From Perca fluviatilis (lineage: Eukaryota > Chordata > Actinopteri > Perciformes > Percidae), in contig NC_053121.1 of assembly GCF_010015445.1 (NCBI RefSeq), positions 30,203,934 to 30,267,933 of the forward strand: DNA of 64,000 nucleotides, written 5' to 3'. Shown here piece after piece: positions 23,900 through 64,000 of this stretch; the stretch's first letter is position 1; each line of letters starts with the position of its first letter. The position numbers and the translations under genes are program-made. The notes beneath the pieces are model-generated. The model made no database searches. It saw nothing but the letters and a program-made list of their open reading frames with translations, and had not been told where the DNA came from.

Positions 23900-24322
23900 A
23901 TATTGAAATCAACATGTGCACTCTTGTCACCAAGTAGTTGCCACTCGGCTCTTTTCGTCTCTGTCCGCCTTCTCATTAGCATTCCTCACTTGTGGGTGTG
24001 ATGCTGAAAGGATCTCCGGCGCGCCGAGCGGAGGCGCGCAGTGTCCCTGTGCGTTTAGAGGAGGCATCAGCTGCCGGCAGGAGGAGAGCGACGTGGAGCA
24101 GCGGAAGAAGAGACAGCAGACCTGCCTTGCCGGCGACCATTCCTTCACTGCTGGTGTCCTTTCACAGAGAGACACCTGCAGAAAAAATTGGTCACTTACT
24201 GAAGATTTTTCATTCTTTCTCCCAAAGGCTGAGGGTCTCCAATATGTGTCGGATCTAACATCTCCGGAGACATCGAGGAATAGCAGACTCCCCTGGTGGA
24301 TGTGGACACCTAAACTGTGGAC
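23900..24322 (+). promoter_or_regulatory. gria2: gria2 5' leader and proximal promoter region
   Basis: This stretch directly upstream of the gria2 ATG becomes GC- and CpG-rich from about 23990 (for example ggcgcgccgagcgg at 24018), unlike the AT-rich surroundings. It contains an ATG at 24001 opening an 85-codon upstream frame (to 24258) and an ATG at 24300 whose short frame ends at 24335, overlapping the receptor start codon. No clear TATA box or full RE1/NRSF site was found. The transcription start is not determinable by eye. Confidence 0.5.
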
Positions 24323-62220
<37,898 letters not shown>

Positions 62221-64000
62221 GTAGAGTGTCGAGGGTTCTATACACCGCTGTACCACAACAAAAAACATCCTGTAACAACTTTAAATATTTTAACCTGATG
62301 AACCATGAGAGCAAACTTAAATAAATGCAGGAATCCATTGAAAACCTGCACTTCAGACTTGTTGTCCAAACCAACAGTTTTAGCACAGGGGGTGTGGTGT
62401 TGTTGTGTTGTCTTTCTTTGATGTGGCAGTAAGTGAAACAGTTTTGTGTTCCACTGCTGACGTTAGGTGTACTGGGATTCAGGTAAAGGAATATGGGATG
62501 CTGCTGCCATGTTTTCAACTGAGGGAACAAATAATGCACTTACAGTGTCTTCTCTTAGGAGTCTGACTGCCGTGGGTTGGTCAGGTCCAGTTTGTCTTCT
62601 TCTAACTTTTCATTCAACATTTATGTGGCTTCTGGATTGGGTGTTAACACTGGGTGAGGCAGGCCTCTGGGTTGACAGAAACACAAGGAAGATACTATCT
62701 TCTTTTCTTATGATCTTCTCTTTACTATCAGAGACATGGAGGGAGACAATGGAGGGAATAATAGTTTGCAGACTGCCTGTTGGCTTACTCCATCTTCTTT
62801 TGATCCTCTCAGCATCTAATAGCGTGCCCCTGTTTGCTACACAATGACATGCACTACTTTTTTTAAGATATGGTTTTGGTTCCATATATGAACACTGCTG
62901 ACAACACAGGCTTCTGTTAGTTGCTGTTAGCTGCCAGTCTATATCGACGACGTTTCATTTCCGGGATTGTGAAGGTGCCGCCAGAAATTCCGCCGGATGT
63001 CCCTAATTTTCGTCCGGATGTCCGTCACCTTCCGCTTCTTTGTGTTGGCATTTTAAACTTTGGTCGATTTATGAGGACTATGGTTAACCACTCCTCAGAT
63101 CTCGGCAGGTTAAATCGAGACAGATAGCTAGACTAGTCTGTCGAATTTGAGTTTTCTTTTGCATGACAAAAACAACGTTTGAAAGTTCCTTCCCGGGCTA
63201 TTTTGCAGAGACACCGTCATTGCGTCCTGCGCTTAGCGCCGCCCAAGACGATTGTGATTGGTTTAAAGAAATGCCAATAAGCCAGAGCACCCTTTTCTAC
63301 CATTTCAGAATGTGGACTAGCCAGACCTTCCTTTGCAGCGCTGCGGAGGAAGGTCTGGCAATGTGAGATATCTTGCTGCTGATATAATCTACTGAGCAGC
63401 GCCTGAATATATTCTGGTGATATTGGTTTCTCTTTTCCTAAACTGTCAGAATGCAAATTATTACAATTGCATAGGATAATTTTGTTATTATTATTTTTTG
63501 TTAAAGAGGTCTGACTCGCTTACCTGGGAAGTTTTATTAGGTTTTGCTGAAGTGTTTCGTCGATCTGAAATTTCACCAATGTGCTAAATCTACTGATATT
63601 TTAAAGATATGAGTATAGGCTAAGTATGATGTGGGTTTTGTTGATTCCTTTTAGTTTTCTTTATCATTTTTTCATTTGTGTTTTCAGTGTTGCATTAGAA
63701 CACCAATATTGGGCAACACAATCTACTGATTGTGTTATCTGGTTCTCAATTGGGACTCACCTGAAAGTGAGAGTAACTATTGTTGAATAGTAGCCAATGT
63801 TGCCACAATGGAAATGCACAGGATGTTAGAGAGTAGTAGAGACTTATTAATTACACAGCAATATCTACCTAAAATTTGCTAAAATTAGCTAACTTTAGCC
63901 ACCATAAGCTACTGGTCATATTGTACCAGACCAAGTATATTAGGTAAATCACAACTCAGTCAAGCCAATAGACAAACCAAAACAAGACTTTTACTAACTA
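62221..64000. other. start of gria2 intron 4 (runs past window)
   Basis: Begins gtagag. Contains the dispersed repeat at 62935-63366 and otherwise no recognised feature. gria2 exon 5 is not present. Confidence 0.7.
62935..63366 (+). repeat. hairpin-ended dispersed repeat, longest copy (~430 bp)
   Basis: GCCGGATGTCCCTAATTTTC, CTCGGCAGGTTAAATCGAGA, GATAGCTAGACTAGTCTGTC, GCGCTTAGCGCCGCCCAAGA, GGTTTAAAGAAATGCCAATA and the terminal hairpin GCCAGACCTTCCTTTGCAGC / GGAAGGTCTGGC. It defines the family to which 33298, 34442 and 57727 belong. A TIR at the left end is not evident. Confidence 0.7.

Noticed and set aside
23300..24322. RE1/NRSF silencer site, expected for a neuronal receptor promoter
   Set aside because: Only a weak half-site (reverse complement of GATGCTGAAAGG at 24000) was seen; not enough to call.
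62467..62847. 126-codon hydrophobic frame in gria2 intron 4
   Set aside because: No similarity to gria2 exon 5 or to another family I recognise.

Overview
The window is vertebrate genomic DNA, almost certainly from a teleost fish. It holds two neighbouring, co-oriented neuronal receptor genes, both on the + strand and both cut by the window edges. They are the 3' two-thirds of a glycine receptor beta subunit gene (glrb; last six coding exons, stop at 14224) and the 5' end of an AMPA glutamate receptor 2 gene (gria2; start codon at 24323, first four coding exons, window ends in intron 4). The order and orientation match the GLRB-GRIA2 neighbourhood of other vertebrates. Teleosts carry duplicated copies of both genes; I cannot tell from the sequence which paralogues these are. 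The fish assignment rests on protein similarity to vertebrate subunits combined with compact introns, abundant dinucleotide repeats, Tc1-type and hAT-type DNA transposon remnants and tRNA-derived SINEs of the kind common in teleosts.

Layout: 1-3058 is glrb intron with a TTAA-flanked TIR element. 3059-14224 holds six glrb exons encoding most of the ligand-binding domain, the Cys-loop, M1-M3, the cytoplasmic loop with the gephyrin-binding motif, and M4. 14225-23900 is about 10 kb of 3' UTR and intergenic DNA with a small TIR element, long microsatellites and SINE-like sequence. About 23900-24322 is the GC-rich gria2 leader with upstream AUGs. 24323-24672 holds exons 1-2, separated by a 124-bp intron. 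24673-52636 is a 28-kb intron 2 rich in repeats. 52637-52876 is exon 3, followed by a 9.1-kb intron 3; 62024-62220 is exon 4, followed by the start of intron 4.

Glycine receptor beta anchors inhibitory glycine receptors to gephyrin, and GluA2 is the subunit that sets calcium permeability of AMPA receptors, so the window joins an inhibitory and an excitatory synaptic gene in tandem. Nothing here looks like a new multi-gene system. The items most worth a second look are a perfect 90-bp palindrome just upstream of a glrb exon, a complete hAT-type element with a perfect 8-bp target duplication, other TIR elements including one in the glrb 3' flank, a leucine at the M2 6' position of glrb, an extra cysteine in the GluA2 amino-terminal domain, overlapping upstream reading frames in the gria2 leader, and a homopolymer tract that looks like assembly error.
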